Assembly: GCF_020923495.1 (NCBI RefSeq)
Contig: NZ_CP064048.1
Coordinates: 831,501-895,500, forward strand
Origin: Brevibacillus sedimenti
Lineage (GTDB): Bacteria; Bacillota; Bacilli; Brevibacillales; Brevibacillaceae
Direction: 5' to 3'
Length of the DNA stretch: 64,000 nucleotides
The notes under the pieces were generated by a model, which was given only the letters and a program-made list of their open reading frames with translations, made no database searches and had not been told where the DNA came from. Below, piece after piece: positions 9,072-17,956 of the stretch (positions within the stretch are counted from its first letter, which is position 1; each line of letters starts with the position of its first letter). A program made the position numbers and the translations under genes.

Positions 9072-9656
9072 GTGGGGAAAACGCTGGACGAGCTGTTTGA
9101 CAAGCTGGATGCTGTTGCCGAGCGGATGGAGCAGGGGTTTCGGGAGATCGACAAGCGGTTTCAGAACGTGGACAGGCGGTTTGAGCAAATTGACAAACGT
9201 TTTGAACAGATTGACAAGCGTTTTGAGCAGATCGACAAACGGTTTGAACAGATTGACAATCGGTTTGAACAGATTGACAATCGGTTTGAACAGATTGACA
9301 ATCGGTTTGAACAGATTGACAAACGTTTTGAACAGATTGACAAACGTTTTGAACAGATTGACAAGCGTTTTGAACATATTGACAAACGGTTTGAGCGGAT
9401 CGAGGAGCGCTTGGACAAACACGAGCGCCGCTTAATCAGCGTGGAGGAGATGACGGCCTCTCTCATCCAGATGGTCGGTCATACCAACGCCCGCTTGGAA
9501 GAGGTGCAGGCGGACGTCCACGATCTCCACGCGGCGTTCAAACAAACCAACGAAACCGTGACCTTTTTGGACAAAAAGGTGTGGGAACAGGAAAAGCAGC
9601 TGTTCCTGCTGCGCGAGAGATTTGACAAGTATCTGGACGACAAAAACAGAAGCTGA
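9072..9656 (+). CDS. Heptad-repeat coiled-coil protein
   Basis: 194 residues from GTG at 9072, with GGGGAG seven bases upstream. After a short N-terminal helix (LDELFDKLDAVAERMEQGF) there are ten near-identical heptads RFEQID(K/N), three K, three N, three K and one RFEHIDK, encoded by 21-bp tandem DNA repeats from about 9177 to 9400. The C-terminal 90 residues are also helical (LISVEEMTASLIQMVGHTNARLEEV). No signal peptide or membrane segment is seen, so a cytoplasmic coiled-coil rod is expected. Proteins of this pattern are common in Brevibacillus/Bacillus without known function; scaffold or nucleoid-associated roles are only guesses. It is followed immediately by a bidirectional terminator. 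Confidence 0.85.
   Translation: MGKTLDELFDKLDAVAERMEQGFREIDKRFQNVDRRFEQIDKRFEQIDKRFEQIDKRFEQIDNRFEQIDNRFEQIDNRFEQIDKRFEQIDKRFEQIDKRFEHIDKRFERIEERLDKHERRLISVEEMTASLIQMVGHTNARLEEVQADVHDLHAAFKQTNETVTFLDKKVWEQEKQLFLLRERFDKYLDDKNRS
9177..9400 (+). repeat. 21-bp tandem repeats coding for RFEQID(K/N) heptads
   Basis: Ten 21-bp units of the type GTTTGAACAGATTGACAA(T/A)CG lie end to end inside the coiled-coil gene. Some neighbouring units are identical at the DNA level (the three ending AATCG), indicating recent slippage or unequal recombination. The unit length keeps the frame, so copy number can vary without breaking the protein. Confidence 0.9.
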
Positions 9657-9678
9657 AGAGGAAATTCCTCTTCAGCTT
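9650..9678. terminator. Bidirectional terminator between convergent genes
   Basis: A perfect 14-bp inverted repeat (AAGCTGAAGAGGAA and its complement around a single central A) overlaps the stop codon of the coiled-coil gene. It is flanked by T-rich tracts on both sides (CTTTCATTGTT on plus, CTGTTTTTG on minus). It sits between convergent genes, so it should end transcription from both. Confidence 0.88.
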
Positions 9679-9687
9679 CTTTCATTG

Positions 9688-12600
9688 TTACTGCTTCGGC
9701 AGTTTTTTCAGTTGGACCATGACGCGGATGGTGATGACCGCCATCTCTGCGCGGGTCAGATAAGACTTCGGCAGGAAGCGGTACGTCGGCTTTTTGGCTG
9801 TCGGATCGTTCGGTTCGCCATTCATGATCTTCGCTTTGGCCACCGCCAGTACGGAAGGCTGCGCATAGTAGCCGACATCCTTGGCGTCGGTAAACATCTT
9901 GGCCAGGGCCGTTTTTGCCGCATCCGGCGTGCCCAGTTTCAGGTTGAGCGCGCGGGCGATCATAATTGCCGCTTCTTCGCGGGTCAGCGGATCGTCCGGA
10001 CGGAAGTAGCCCGGCTCCTTGCCGCGAACGATGCCGGCGCGGGCTGCCGTTTCAATGTATTTGTACTGGTAGTCCCACGTGTCCCGTGTCGGACGCACGT
10101 CGTTGAACGTCGGCGAAGACGGCGTGCGGCTGTCGGCGTACGGACCGTCATTGATCGGCAGGTCGAGCGCCTTCACCAGCATGGTGGCAAACTCGCCGCG
10201 CGTGATGTCACGGTTGGCTCCAAACGAGATGGCGCTGTAGTTGGGCATGATCCCTTTGGCGTACAGCGTCTCCATCGCGTCACGCGCAAAATCGTGATTG
10301 ACCACGTCGTCAAACGACTCTCTGGTCTTCATGACCATGTAGTACCCAAATCCGGCAAACGGCACCGTTATGGTTTTCTTGCTGGTATTGACGACTCCGC
10401 CAAGGTTTTGCCATTCATCCCCATTGTGATAGTACACGGTCAGGATGTTGTTGGCCGCGTTGACAATCGACTGATCGTACTTGATCGTCAATGTGCCTTG
10501 TTTGCTCGGCACCAGGTTGTCTTCGTAGCGATCCTTGAAGGTATCGATTTCGTCCCCGTCGGTGTAGTACGGATCGCGTCCGCCCGGCGCGTTTTTGTCA
10601 CCGGCATCAATGTAGTAGAGCGGGCTGGCGTAGTTGAAGTTTTCATTCAGCGCCAGTTTGGACTTCATGTCATCGTCCGGAATCGACACTTGTCCGGTCG
10701 TCCGGTCGGCAATGCCGAAGTACAGCTCCACATCGACAAAGATGTCCTTGGTCGGATTGGTGACTTCTTTGCCCTCCCGTTTGTTGGGCGGCGACACCAG
10801 TACGGTTCCGGAAGGGAACTTCAGCTCCAGGCTCTTGTCAAAGACACTGAACGACGTTTTCTTGCCCAATACTTCGCGATACTCGGCACCGTTTACGGAC
10901 GAGTTGGCATTGAAAATCTGAATCTCGTCGTTGTAGGACGTGTTGCCGACATAAACGGTGTACTTGATCTTGTTCAGGCCCGCTTTCAACGCAACGGTAG
11001 CGGTAAACACATAGTAGGATTTCGGGACTGGTCTGCCCAGGTCTTCATTGTACTCGAAATCCCGCTCCGTGGTGTTGGTTACCTTCGCTTCCGTTTTGCC
11101 GAACATCACCTTGGTCGCATTTTCCGCAAAGATTTTGATCGGCACGCTGTTGGCATTGACGATGATGTACGGGTCGCTCTCCTTGGCTTTGACCGGGGAG
11201 ATGACTTCCCAGCTGTTGGTGGTCTGGTCAATCTTCACATCGTAACGAACCACCGCGCCGTTGCCGTCCTCGGCCACGATCGTGTAGGTGGTGGTGCCGT
11301 TCTTCTTCAGGGTAAGCGGGAAGAGCGCCAGTTTTTGCTCCTGCTCCTCGCTTTTGGTGATCTCATCCTGAATTTGCTCCAGCAGGTCGCCGTAGTCGCT
11401 GCTGCGCATTCTGGCCCTAAACGACGTCTTCGTTTGAGCATCGAAGTTGTACTCCTGGAACTCCCGGCGCAGCCCGGAAGGAATCTGGCTCAGCGTGTCG
11501 TTGTAATCCTGGTTGTCTTCCTTTTGTTCCCAGTCGCCGTTTTCGTAGCGGAAATCGGCAATGCGTCTGCCGTTTTTCTCAATGTAGACGTGCTCTGCGT
11601 CTTTTACCGTAAACGTAAACTGGCTCAGGAACTTGGCGCCTGTCCGGTAAGCGGTGTCTGTCGGCTGTTTGACCAGTTCGTTGTCCTTGCCGTTTTCGCT
11701 GATTTCCAGCTTGACGTCTTCAATCGTCGGTGCTTTGGACGTGATGTACAGGATCTTGTACGTGAAGCTGACGGACGGCTGCGTGGTCAGCGTGATTTCC
11801 AGCGTGTGTTCGCCTTTGGACTTGATGTTGTTCTGCAGGGATGCCTTGCTGATCGTAAAGGTGTTGTTGGACCCCACTGTCGGAGTAAGCGTCGTTCCGT
11901 TCAGCTTGACTTCGATGTTGCTGGACGTCAGGTCGTAGTTGTACACCTTCCCGCTCAGCGAAACGAAGTCGTCGTCACTCTTGATCTGATACCCGCTCTC
12001 AAAGCTGCGGACCTGCCCCGAACCGTCAATGTACGTCAGCTGCAGATACGGCGCAATCTGGATGTTCAGTTTGTACGTGACGGACAGGGACGTCGTGCCG
12101 TCGGAATACCTGATCTCCAGATCCCCGGTACCCGCCGGCAGGTTGGACAGGGTAAACCTGAACTGCGTTGCAGAAAGCGCGTCGAGCGTATAGTTAATCG
12201 GGCTGCCGTTGTACGTTACGGTGTAATTGGACTGCGTACCGCCCATGTTCACCGTCTTCAGGTCTACCGTAAAGGTGGATTTCCCCACCGGGTTGACCGT
12301 GTACTCGGACAGCAAGGTCGAGTCGATGTACGCTTCGACAAATCGCGGTTTGGAACCGTCCACATAGGTAAACCTGTAGTCGTACCCGTTCACCTGGAAG
12401 AACCCGGAGTCCGTCTGCAGGCCCGTGGTCGGATCGGTGGTGGTGTACTCGTAGCTCAAGGTTACCCGGTAGGTGACGCCGTCATCCAAAATGCCGATAT
12501 CAGCACCGCCGCTTGCAATCGGCGCGGTGAGGACATACTCGGTAAAGCCGTTGCCCTTGTACGTCCGGGAAGAGGGCGAGATGTTGTCTACCGAGAACGT

Positions 12601-14217
12601 TCCCCCGGTTTTTTCGTTTTTGTACTCCAGTTTAAACTGCTTGATCGTTTGTTTGTCGGTCTCTTCAAATTGCAGCAGAGCCGTACCAGTGATTTGATAC
12701 GCTTCGCTGTTGGGACTGTTGGTTCCCGGCAGGGTTGCCACCTGGCCCTGCACCAGATTGGTCACAGGTGTCGGCGGTGTTCCCTGTTTTTGAATGGTCA
12801 CGTTATAGAACTGGTTGGCGGTATCCTGGGAACGGGACACCACATGGATCGTCCGGCTGATGACGCCCACTTTCTTGTTGTCGTTGTAAACGGTAAACTC
12901 CAGCCGGTTTTCACCCAACTGCGACGGCAGGTTGGCGGCGAATGCGCCGGACGTGACCCTCGCCTCCACTTCGTCGCCGGTGGTCACGTTTTTCACGATG
13001 ACTTTCTCGGCGTTCTTCACCTTACCGTCCACATTCAGGGTCAAACGGTTGGTCGATGCCACCGTAATCAGCGTGGTAGCCGACGTGAGCGGCGTGTCAT
13101 TTACGCTGATGCTGTCAATATAGGGCGTGTTGTTGTACTGCACGTAGAATTGAAAGTGTTCCTTGGTGACGCTTCCCACCCGTTCATAGAACGAGATGAC
13201 GTTCAATCCCGGCTTCAGGGGGATGTCCCAGAACGTAAAGGTGTTGGTGCCGCTCAGGGTCGGCGTCGTGGAACTGAGATCCTCAATCGTCTGCCCGTTG
13301 TTGGTGGTAATTTTCAGACGCAGGTTGGCGCCTGTCACACCCGATCCGTAAATCCCGCGCAGCGTAATTTTGTTTTCCGCATGCAGCAACGGATTGGTGA
13401 CGCTTGTCCCCTGATTGGGGTAATCGATCAGGACAATCGGGCTGTTCTGCGGTCGGTAATCGTAATATTGCAGGCTTTCATAGCCGGTGTTGACCGACAC
13501 CACCTTGATAACGTTGATCCCGTTTTTCAGATCGATGGTGCCGACAGGAATCTCAGAGCCGTCGTTTTTCGCTGTCGGAGCCGTAATGGTCTGAACCGCT
13601 TTCCCGTCCACCTGCACTTCCAGTACGGGGCTGGGGTCCAGATTGCCGGGATCCGAGTATTTGATCTTGAGATTGGTCAGTTTGCCGGAATGGGTAACAA
13701 GCGCATCACTGGCACTGTTCCCGGTGCCCGGCTGGTTCGGATTGACCGGCGGGATCAGATCAGACGGAGGCACGATCTGCAGTGTCGCCCCGGTCTGCTG
13801 TTTTTCCAGCTTGTAGTACATGGTGGCTTTTTCGGAGCCAAACCATACTTCCACTTTGGTCACTGCGCCGTTCCGATCAATCGTGATCGGCGGGAGCGTC
13901 AGCGTCTGTCCGACAAAGGCAGGGGCAGGATTATAGATTACCTGCGTGCCGTCTACGGCCACGGCGACCGTGTTGCCGGAGGCGGCCGTATTGGTCAGGA
14001 CGATGCCGTCAATCGTTCTGTTCTTGACCTCAACCGGATTGGCAAAAGTACCGAAGGCATTAGTCTCGGAGCTGTCCACCACGATGGACGACGGGTTGGT
14101 AATCGTCCAGGTTCCCGCGGCTGACGCAGGCATCGCCGGAACCAGGCCGGTCACCAGCAGCAGCATCGTCAGACATACTGCGAGCCAACGCCGAAATTGC
14201 TGATACGTCGTTTGCAA
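9688..14217 (-). CDS. Very large SLH-domain cell-surface protein
   Basis: About 1509 residues. The TTG at 14217 is preferred because GGAGAGGTG lies six bases upstream; a GTG at 14226 would be too close to that site. The signal peptide covers RRWLAVCLTMLLLVTGLVPA and ends in ASA. The body is a chain of beta-rich, Thr/Asn-rich modules resembling bacterial Ig-like domains (LRGIYGSGVTGANLRLKI, ITLTTQPSVSFTYKILYI). A lysine/glutamate-rich section lies around residues 870-1010. The C-terminus carries three SLH repeats (about 1315-1500: FDDVVNHDFARDAMETLYAKG, YIETAARAGIVRGKEPGYF, YRFLPKSYLTRAEMAVI) that would dock it non-covalently to wall polysaccharide. The gene is monocistronic between terminators. 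The exposed function (adhesion, S-layer accessory) cannot be read from sequence. Confidence 0.88.
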   Translation of the reverse strand: MQTTYQQFRRWLAVCLTMLLLVTGLVPAMPASAAGTWTITNPSSIVVDSSETNAFGTFANPVEVKNRTIDGIVLTNTAASGNTVAVAVDGTQVIYNPAPAFVGQTLTLPPITIDRNGAVTKVEVWFGSEKATMYYKLEKQQTGATLQIVPPSDLIPPVNPNQPGTGNSASDALVTHSGKLTNLKIKYSDPGNLDPSPVLEVQVDGKAVQTITAPTAKNDGSEIPVGTIDLKNGINVIKVVSVNTGYESLQYYDYRPQNSPIVLIDYPNQGTSVTNPLLHAENKITLRGIYGSGVTGANLRLKITTNNGQTIEDLSSTTPTLSGTNTFTFWDIPLKPGLNVISFYERVGSVTKEHFQFYVQYNNTPYIDSISVNDTPLTSATTLITVASTNRLTLNVDGKVKNAEKVIVKNVTTGDEVEARVTSGAFAANLPSQLGENRLEFTVYNDNKKVGVISRTIHVVSRSQDTANQFYNVTIQKQGTPPTPVTNLVQGQVATLPGTNSPNSEAYQITGTALLQFEETDKQTIKQFKLEYKNEKTGGTFSVDNISPSSRTYKGNGFTEYVLTAPIASGGADIGILDDGVTYRVTLSYEYTTTDPTTGLQTDSGFFQVNGYDYRFTYVDGSKPRFVEAYIDSTLLSEYTVNPVGKSTFTVDLKTVNMGGTQSNYTVTYNGSPINYTLDALSATQFRFTLSNLPAGTGDLEIRYSDGTTSLSVTYKLNIQIAPYLQLTYIDGSGQVRSFESGYQIKSDDDFVSLSGKVYNYDLTSSNIEVKLNGTTLTPTVGSNNTFTISKASLQNNIKSKGEHTLEITLTTQPSVSFTYKILYITSKAPTIEDVKLEISENGKDNELVKQPTDTAYRTGAKFLSQFTFTVKDAEHVYIEKNGRRIADFRYENGDWEQKEDNQDYNDTLSQIPSGLRREFQEYNFDAQTKTSFRARMRSSDYGDLLEQIQDEITKSEEQEQKLALFPLTLKKNGTTTYTIVAEDGNGAVVRYDVKIDQTTNSWEVISPVKAKESDPYIIVNANSVPIKIFAENATKVMFGKTEAKVTNTTERDFEYNEDLGRPVPKSYYVFTATVALKAGLNKIKYTVYVGNTSYNDEIQIFNANSSVNGAEYREVLGKKTSFSVFDKSLELKFPSGTVLVSPPNKREGKEVTNPTKDIFVDVELYFGIADRTTGQVSIPDDDMKSKLALNENFNYASPLYYIDAGDKNAPGGRDPYYTDGDEIDTFKDRYEDNLVPSKQGTLTIKYDQSIVNAANNILTVYYHNGDEWQNLGGVVNTSKKTITVPFAGFGYYMVMKTRESFDDVVNHDFARDAMETLYAKGIMPNYSAISFGANRDITRGEFATMLVKALDLPINDGPYADSRTPSSPTFNDVRPTRDTWDYQYKYIETAARAGIVRGKEPGYFRPDDPLTREEAAIMIARALNLKLGTPDAAKTALAKMFTDAKDVGYYAQPSVLAVAKAKIMNGEPNDPTAKKPTYRFLPKSYLTRAEMAVITIRVMVQLKKLPKQ

Positions 14218-14350
14218 GGTCTTCACCTCTCCACATGTTTTTGTTCTCGGATTTTGTCCCCTGCCCGAGAGCGTAAGAGACGCCATTCTCGTCTTTTTCT
14301 TTTATCGGAAAATCATCGGTTTTGCTTTACTTCTTTATGTTAAAAAGCGG

Positions 14351-14380
14351 AAAAAACCCCTGCTGGTCATCCAGCAGGGG
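14351..14380 (-). terminator. Rho-independent terminator after tagO
   Basis: CCCCTGCTGG and CCAGCAGGGG form a perfect 10-bp stem with a 4-base loop, followed on the minus strand by TTTTTT. It lies ten bases after the tagO stop. Confidence 0.92.
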
Positions 14381-14389
14381 TTTGCCCGA

Positions 14390-15490
14390 CTAGTGGCTTC
14401 GCCGTTCCGTATACTTGATTTTTAACCGTCGGACCGCGTTGATCAGCGGGCGGTGACGGCGGCCGACGAGACCGACCACCTCGGTGGCGAGATGCATCGC
14501 GAACAGCAGCGCTGCCATCACGATGATGGTTGTCCATTTGGTCGTTTTCGTCAGCACAATCGCCATCGTGCCGAAGAAGATGCTGATCGTATAGATGGTC
14601 AGAACCGTGGCCCGATGCGACAGGCCCATGTTCAGCAGACAGTGGTGCAGATGCCCTTTGTCCGGGCTGGAAATCGGCTTTTTGTTCACGATTCGGCGAA
14701 CAATCGCAAAGAACGTATCCCAGAGCGGAACGCCCAGCACCACAATCGGGATGATGAACGAGACGAACAGCGCTTCCTTAAAGCCCATGATGGACAGCGC
14801 CGCCAGGTTGAAGCCCAAAAACAGCGAACCGGTGTCCCCCATAAAAATGCGGGCCGGATGGAAATTAAAGTACAGAAAACCCAGGATGGCCCCCAGCAGC
14901 ACGAAACAGTAGATGGCCACGTGTTCGTAGCCGGGACCGTTGAGCAGCGCCACGATCGCCATGGTGGCAGTGGCAATGGCCGATACGCCGGCGGACAGCC
15001 CGTCCAGACCGTCGATCAGGTTGACCGCGTTGGTGACACCGACGATCCAAATGATCGTGATCGGGGCCGCCAGCCACAGCAGCCAGCCGCTGGTAAAGTC
15101 AATGCTGCCTTCGTACGGCAGGTTGACAATGCCGATTTTCAGGCCAAACGGAATGACGACCACGGCTGCCGCCAACAATTGGCCAAACAGCTTCCACTTG
15201 GGCGATAGCTGCAGTTTGTCGTCCAGTATCCCCACTGTCATGACGATCGTTCCGCCGATGAAAATCCCCAACATTTCCTTGAAACCGGAAAATGGAACAA
15301 ACAGCAAAAACGAAACGAGATAGCCCGCGTAGATGGCCAACCCGCCCATGCGCGGCATGATTCGCGTATGCACCTTGCGCTGGTTGGGCTTATCTACGGC
15401 GCCGATGGATTCAGCCAGTTTTTTCACATAGGGTGTGGCCGCAAAAGCCACGATCAGTGAAGTCAGAAACCCGAAAATCATCGTTGACAT
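14390..15490 (-). CDS. tagO: Undecaprenyl-phosphate GlcNAc-1-phosphate transferase (TagO/WecA/MraY family)
   Basis: Integral membrane enzyme that moves GlcNAc-1-P from UDP-GlcNAc to undecaprenyl phosphate, the first step of teichoic acid or secondary wall polymer synthesis. The 366 residues contain about ten hydrophobic segments and the family motifs DKPNQRKVH (residues 33-41), NAVNLIDGLDGLSAG with its Asp cluster (about 154-168), the MGDTGSLFLGF loop, and GHLHHCLLNMGLSHR near the C-terminus. ATG at 15490 has AGAGGAGA upstream. It follows tagA by 16 bases, an initiation pair for a wall polymer. In an SLH-rich cell this polymer may serve as S-layer anchor (inference). Confidence 0.94.
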   Translation of the reverse strand: MSTMIFGFLTSLIVAFAATPYVKKLAESIGAVDKPNQRKVHTRIMPRMGGLAIYAGYLVSFLLFVPFSGFKEMLGIFIGGTIVMTVGILDDKLQLSPKWKLFGQLLAAAVVVIPFGLKIGIVNLPYEGSIDFTSGWLLWLAAPITIIWIVGVTNAVNLIDGLDGLSAGVSAIATATMAIVALLNGPGYEHVAIYCFVLLGAILGFLYFNFHPARIFMGDTGSLFLGFNLAALSIMGFKEALFVSFIIPIVVLGVPLWDTFFAIVRRIVNKKPISSPDKGHLHHCLLNMGLSHRATVLTIYTISIFFGTMAIVLTKTTKWTTIIVMAALLFAMHLATEVVGLVGRRHRPLINAVRRLKIKYTERRSH

Positions 15491-15506
15491 CGGCAGTTTC
15501 TCCTCT

Positions 15507-16271
15507 CTACGGGCACCTTCCGGAGCGGTTTTCCCCTTTTTCCTTCAAGACAGTCCACACAAAGCGCGGAATGGCCAACTGCCGCTTCCAGCGCGACGGC
15601 TGAGCAAGCAACCGGTACAGCCACTCCAGATGCAGCCGCTGCCACAGCTTTGGCGCTCGCTTTACTTTCCCGGCAATGACGTCAAAGCTGCCGCCCACTC
15701 CCATCATCAGGATTGCCTGCAGTTGATCGCGATATTTGGCGATCCACTCGTCCTGCTTGGGAGAGCCCATCGCCACAAAGAGCAGATGGGGCGCTTTTTC
15801 CGCAATCTCCTCCACGATTGCCGGCTCTTCGCCTTGTTGAAAATATCCGTCCCGATACCCGACGATGCGCGCCCCCGGATATCGTGCCGCCAGCTTTTCC
15901 GCCGCCAGCCGATTCACTTCCGGGGACGCCCCCAACAGATATACTTTCCACTGGTGCCTGTCCGCCGCCGCCATCAACGCTTCGAGCAAATCGATGCCCG
16001 TGACGCGCTCGTTGATCGGCTGCTTCGTCCACCTGGCCGCGTACACGATCCCGATGCCGTCGGGAACGACGTAGGCTTGTTCCAGGATGGCGCGCAGCGA
16101 ACGCTTTTCCCGCGCCAGCATGACGATCTCCGGATTGGCGGTGACGACGTGCGTTTTGCGTCCGTTTTCGATGCGTTCGACAAGATCATCGACCGTTCCG
16201 GCAAAACCGCGCGTGGAAAACGGCACTCCCAATATGGTTGCGACCTGTTTGGTCAATAGTTTCACCTTCAT
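15507..16271 (-). CDS. tagA: WecG/TagA/CpsF family N-acetylmannosaminyltransferase
   Basis: Transfers ManNAc from UDP-ManNAc to lipid-linked GlcNAc, making the ManNAc-GlcNAc linkage unit of wall polymers. Family motifs are ILGVPFSTRGF at the N-terminus, THVVTANPEIVMLA (about 40-53), VPDGIGIV, RVTGIDLLEAL and VAMGSPKQDEW, with GVGGSFDVIAGKVKRAP toward the C-terminal third. The length (254 residues) is normal for the family. The ATG at 16271 has a weak ribosome site; a TTG five codons downstream (16256) with AAGGTGA ahead of it is an alternative. Its substrate UDP-ManNAc would come from the WecB epimerase encoded at 56100-57248. It forms an operon with tagO. Confidence 0.92.
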   Translation of the reverse strand: MKVKLLTKQVATILGVPFSTRGFAGTVDDLVERIENGRKTHVVTANPEIVMLAREKRSLRAILEQAYVVPDGIGIVYAARWTKQPINERVTGIDLLEALMAAADRHQWKVYLLGASPEVNRLAAEKLAARYPGARIVGYRDGYFQQGEEPAIVEEIAEKAPHLLFVAMGSPKQDEWIAKYRDQLQAILMMGVGGSFDVIAGKVKRAPKLWQRLHLEWLYRLLAQPSRWKRQLAIPRFVWTVLKEKGENRSGRCP

Positions 16272-16330
16272 TGTAGAGACGCTATGCGCCTATAAAAAGT
16301 TGCACATTAGCCATTCTACCCGAAAAGAAA

Positions 16331-16359
16331 GGCACATTCAAGAAATTCATGAATGTGCC
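16331..16359 (-). terminator. Terminator overlapping the 3' end of fabZ
   Basis: GGCACATTC and GAATGTGCC form a 9-bp stem with an 11-base loop, followed on the minus strand by TTTCTTTTC. The upstream arm lies in the last fabZ codons. Confidence 0.75.
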
Positions 16360-16802
16360 TGCTTCACGTCAACCAGAGCAAACATCAGATCGCCCTCGAC
16401 CGCGACCTTGTCGTTCACCCTCGCAATCGCGTGACATTTGCCGATGGAGCCGCGCAAGCGCGTCATTTCCACTTCCAGGACGAGTGTGTCGCCCGGTTTT
16501 ACCTGCTCCTTGAACCGGACGCCGTCAATGCCGGCAAACAGCCCCAGTTTTCCTTTGGTTTCCTCCGTGTGCATCGCCACTCCGCCCACTTGGGCCAGTG
16601 CCTCGACGATCAGCACACCGGGCATGACCGGGTAGCCGGGAAAATGGCCTTGGAAAAACGGTTCATTGATTGTAACGTTTTTGATCCCCACGGCCCGTTT
16701 GCCCGGTTCCAGCTCGACAATCTTGTCCACCAGCAAAAACGGGTAACGATGGGGAAGGATCGCTTGAATGTCAACTGCGTCCAAAGGGGTCCGCAATTCC
16801 AT
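16347..16802 (-). CDS. fabZ: (3R)-hydroxyacyl-[acyl-carrier-protein] dehydratase FabZ
   Basis: Dehydrates 3-hydroxyacyl-ACP in fatty acid elongation. 151 residues from the ATG at 16802, chosen over the longer frame because GGAG lies eight bases upstream and the product then starts just ahead of the hot-dog fold. The first motif HRYPFLLVD (residues 18-26) supplies the catalytic His region, and the helix [20 protein letters not shown] contains the catalytic Glu. The position near flhO/flhP matches ywpB of B. subtilis. Confidence 0.96.
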   Translation of the reverse strand: MELRTPLDAVDIQAILPHRYPFLLVDKIVELEPGKRAVGIKNVTINEPFFQGHFPGYPVMPGVLIVEALAQVGGVAMHTEETKGKLGLFAGIDGVRFKEQVKPGDTLVLEVEMTRLRGSIGKCHAIARVNDKVAVEGDLMFALVDVKQAHS

Positions 16803-16920
16803 AAACACCGCTCCATTTCCATACTTTATACGTTGCATCCGTGTATGAAGAACATACCGCAAACTGAGAATAAAGACAACCCCCCCGTCTCCGACGTCAG
16901 ACCGGGGTTAAGATAAAGGG

Positions 16921-16946
16921 GCACTTCCTCCATGCGGCGGAAGTGC
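16921..16946 (-). terminator. Probable terminator after the pgsA-like gene
   Basis: GCACTTCC and GGAAGTGC form an 8-bp stem, extendable by CC/GG in the loop, 20 bases after the stop. The minus-strand tail CCCCTTTATCTT is only moderately T-rich, so efficiency is uncertain. Confidence 0.6.
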
Positions 16947-16966
16947 TCTTTTCCATCCGCCTCGCA

Positions 16967-17485
16967 TCACATCGCGCGGTTCAGCAACCGAAACTTCACC
17001 AGGTAAATGGCTGTGGTCACAAAGGAAAACGCGATCACGCTCCAGAGAATCAATTCGCCGTACTGGTACCGGTACATGACCAACGGAAAAGCGATGTAAA
17101 ACAAGACCGTTGTCAGCTTGCCAAAGGCGTTGGCCGGGACTGTCTTTTTCCCGCGAAAATGGAAAAAGCCGGCGGCGATGATCATGCCCGCATCCCGCGC
17201 AAAGAAAAACAGGGCGGCCCAAATACTGATCCGCTCTGTCAGAAACAACGAGGCGATCACTGCCATCATCATCAACTTGTCTGCCAGCGGGTCCATCATG
17301 ATGCCAAACGTGGTCACCAGTTTGTGCTTCCGCGCAATGTACCCGTCCAATATATCGGTAATTCCCGCCAGGATGAGGATGCCTAGGGCGATCTCCACAT
17401 GGTACGGAAACGACTGAAAAAAGACGTATAGGTACAAAGGGATGAGAACGATGCGAAAGACGGTAAGCGCATTGGGAAGATTCAC
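16967..17485 (-). CDS. CDP-alcohol phosphatidyltransferase, PgsA-like
   Basis: Likely makes phosphatidylglycerol phosphate from CDP-diacylglycerol and glycerol-3-phosphate at the membrane. 172 residues with about four to five transmembrane segments. The CDP-alcohol signature D-x2-D-G-x2-A-R-x8-G-x3-D-x3-D is complete in DILDGYIARKHKLVTTFGIM followed by MDPLADK (about residues 44-71). GTG at 17485 has GGAGGG upstream. The N-terminus NLPNALTVFRIVLIPLYLY is typical of PgsA. Other CDP-alcohol transferases (for example a cardiolipin or inositol branch) cannot be excluded without comparison, and a second pgsA may exist elsewhere in the genome. Confidence 0.88.
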   Translation of the reverse strand: MNLPNALTVFRIVLIPLYLYVFFQSFPYHVEIALGILILAGITDILDGYIARKHKLVTTFGIMMDPLADKLMMMAVIASLFLTERISIWAALFFFARDAGMIIAAGFFHFRGKKTVPANAFGKLTTVLFYIAFPLVMYRYQYGELILWSVIAFSFVTTAIYLVKFRLLNRAM

Positions 17486-17616
17486 GGATATCCCTCCGTA
17501 TGAAGATCGTCACTCCCTGTTTTCGCCACTCCATTATTATACTCTTAGGACAGCAGACGCAACAAGGTCTGGAAGAATGAGCAAGCAGCGTCATCTTTTT
17601 CCGGTTTCCAAGCATA

Positions 17617-17657
17617 AGAAGAGGCCCCTCACCCTGCGTCGGTTGGGGCCGTCTTCT
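17617..17657 (-). terminator. Putative terminator downstream of the EpuA-like gene
   Basis: AAGAAGAGGCCCC pairs with GGGGCCGTCTTCT (one bulge) around a 16-base loop, 23 bases after the stop. The T-run on the minus strand is weak (TTCTTATGCTT). Confidence 0.5.
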
Positions 17658-17679
17658 GCTGCCACATGTCAGTGTGTGA

Positions 17680-17928
17680 TCATGTGCCCTGAAAAATCAG
17701 ATCGTACATGTGCTTGTAGGTGTTCAGATCAAACACTTCGGAAGCCGGTTTGTCTCCCAGCACGCTGTATCCGATGACCAGACCGATGACCAGCGAGAAA
17801 AACATCAGAAACGGGATAAACAGGATTTGGGCCAGTCGAAACGGCCACGCCTGGCCGCCCCGGCGCTGCTCTCTATCCCGGGCCATCTGTCCGTCACGCG
17901 GGATACGTTTTCCCTTTCCTTGGTCCAT
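17680..17928 (-). CDS. Small EpuA-like membrane protein (often labelled RNA polymerase subunit beta)
   Basis: 82 residues from the ATG at 17928, preferred because GGAGGAG lies six bases upstream within the longer frame. The N-terminus is short and basic (GKGKRIPRDGQMARDREQRRG), followed by one strong transmembrane helix (LAQILFIPFLMFFSLVIGLVIGY, about residues 36-58) and a C-terminal tail with FDLNTYKHMYDLIF. This pattern fits the EpuA family (DUF in databases, commonly mislabelled DNA-directed RNA polymerase subunit beta), found next to flhO/flhP in Bacillales. It follows the flhP-like gene by 28 bases. Function is unknown. Confidence 0.7.
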   Translation of the reverse strand: MDQGKGKRIPRDGQMARDREQRRGGQAWPFRLAQILFIPFLMFFSLVIGLVIGYSVLGDKPASEVFDLNTYKHMYDLIFQGT

Positions 17929-17956
17929 TGATGTCTCCTCCGACATTCCGAGTGAA

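Noticed and set aside
9177-9400. Regular 21-bp repeats considered as a CRISPR array
   Set aside because: There are no spacers; units abut directly, keep a reading frame and encode coiled-coil heptads.
9622-14124. 1500-codon plus-strand frame opposite the large SLH gene
   Set aside because: It runs through a terminator and is an Arg/Gly/His-rich translation typical of antisense GC-rich DNA. The SLH repeats are on the minus strand.
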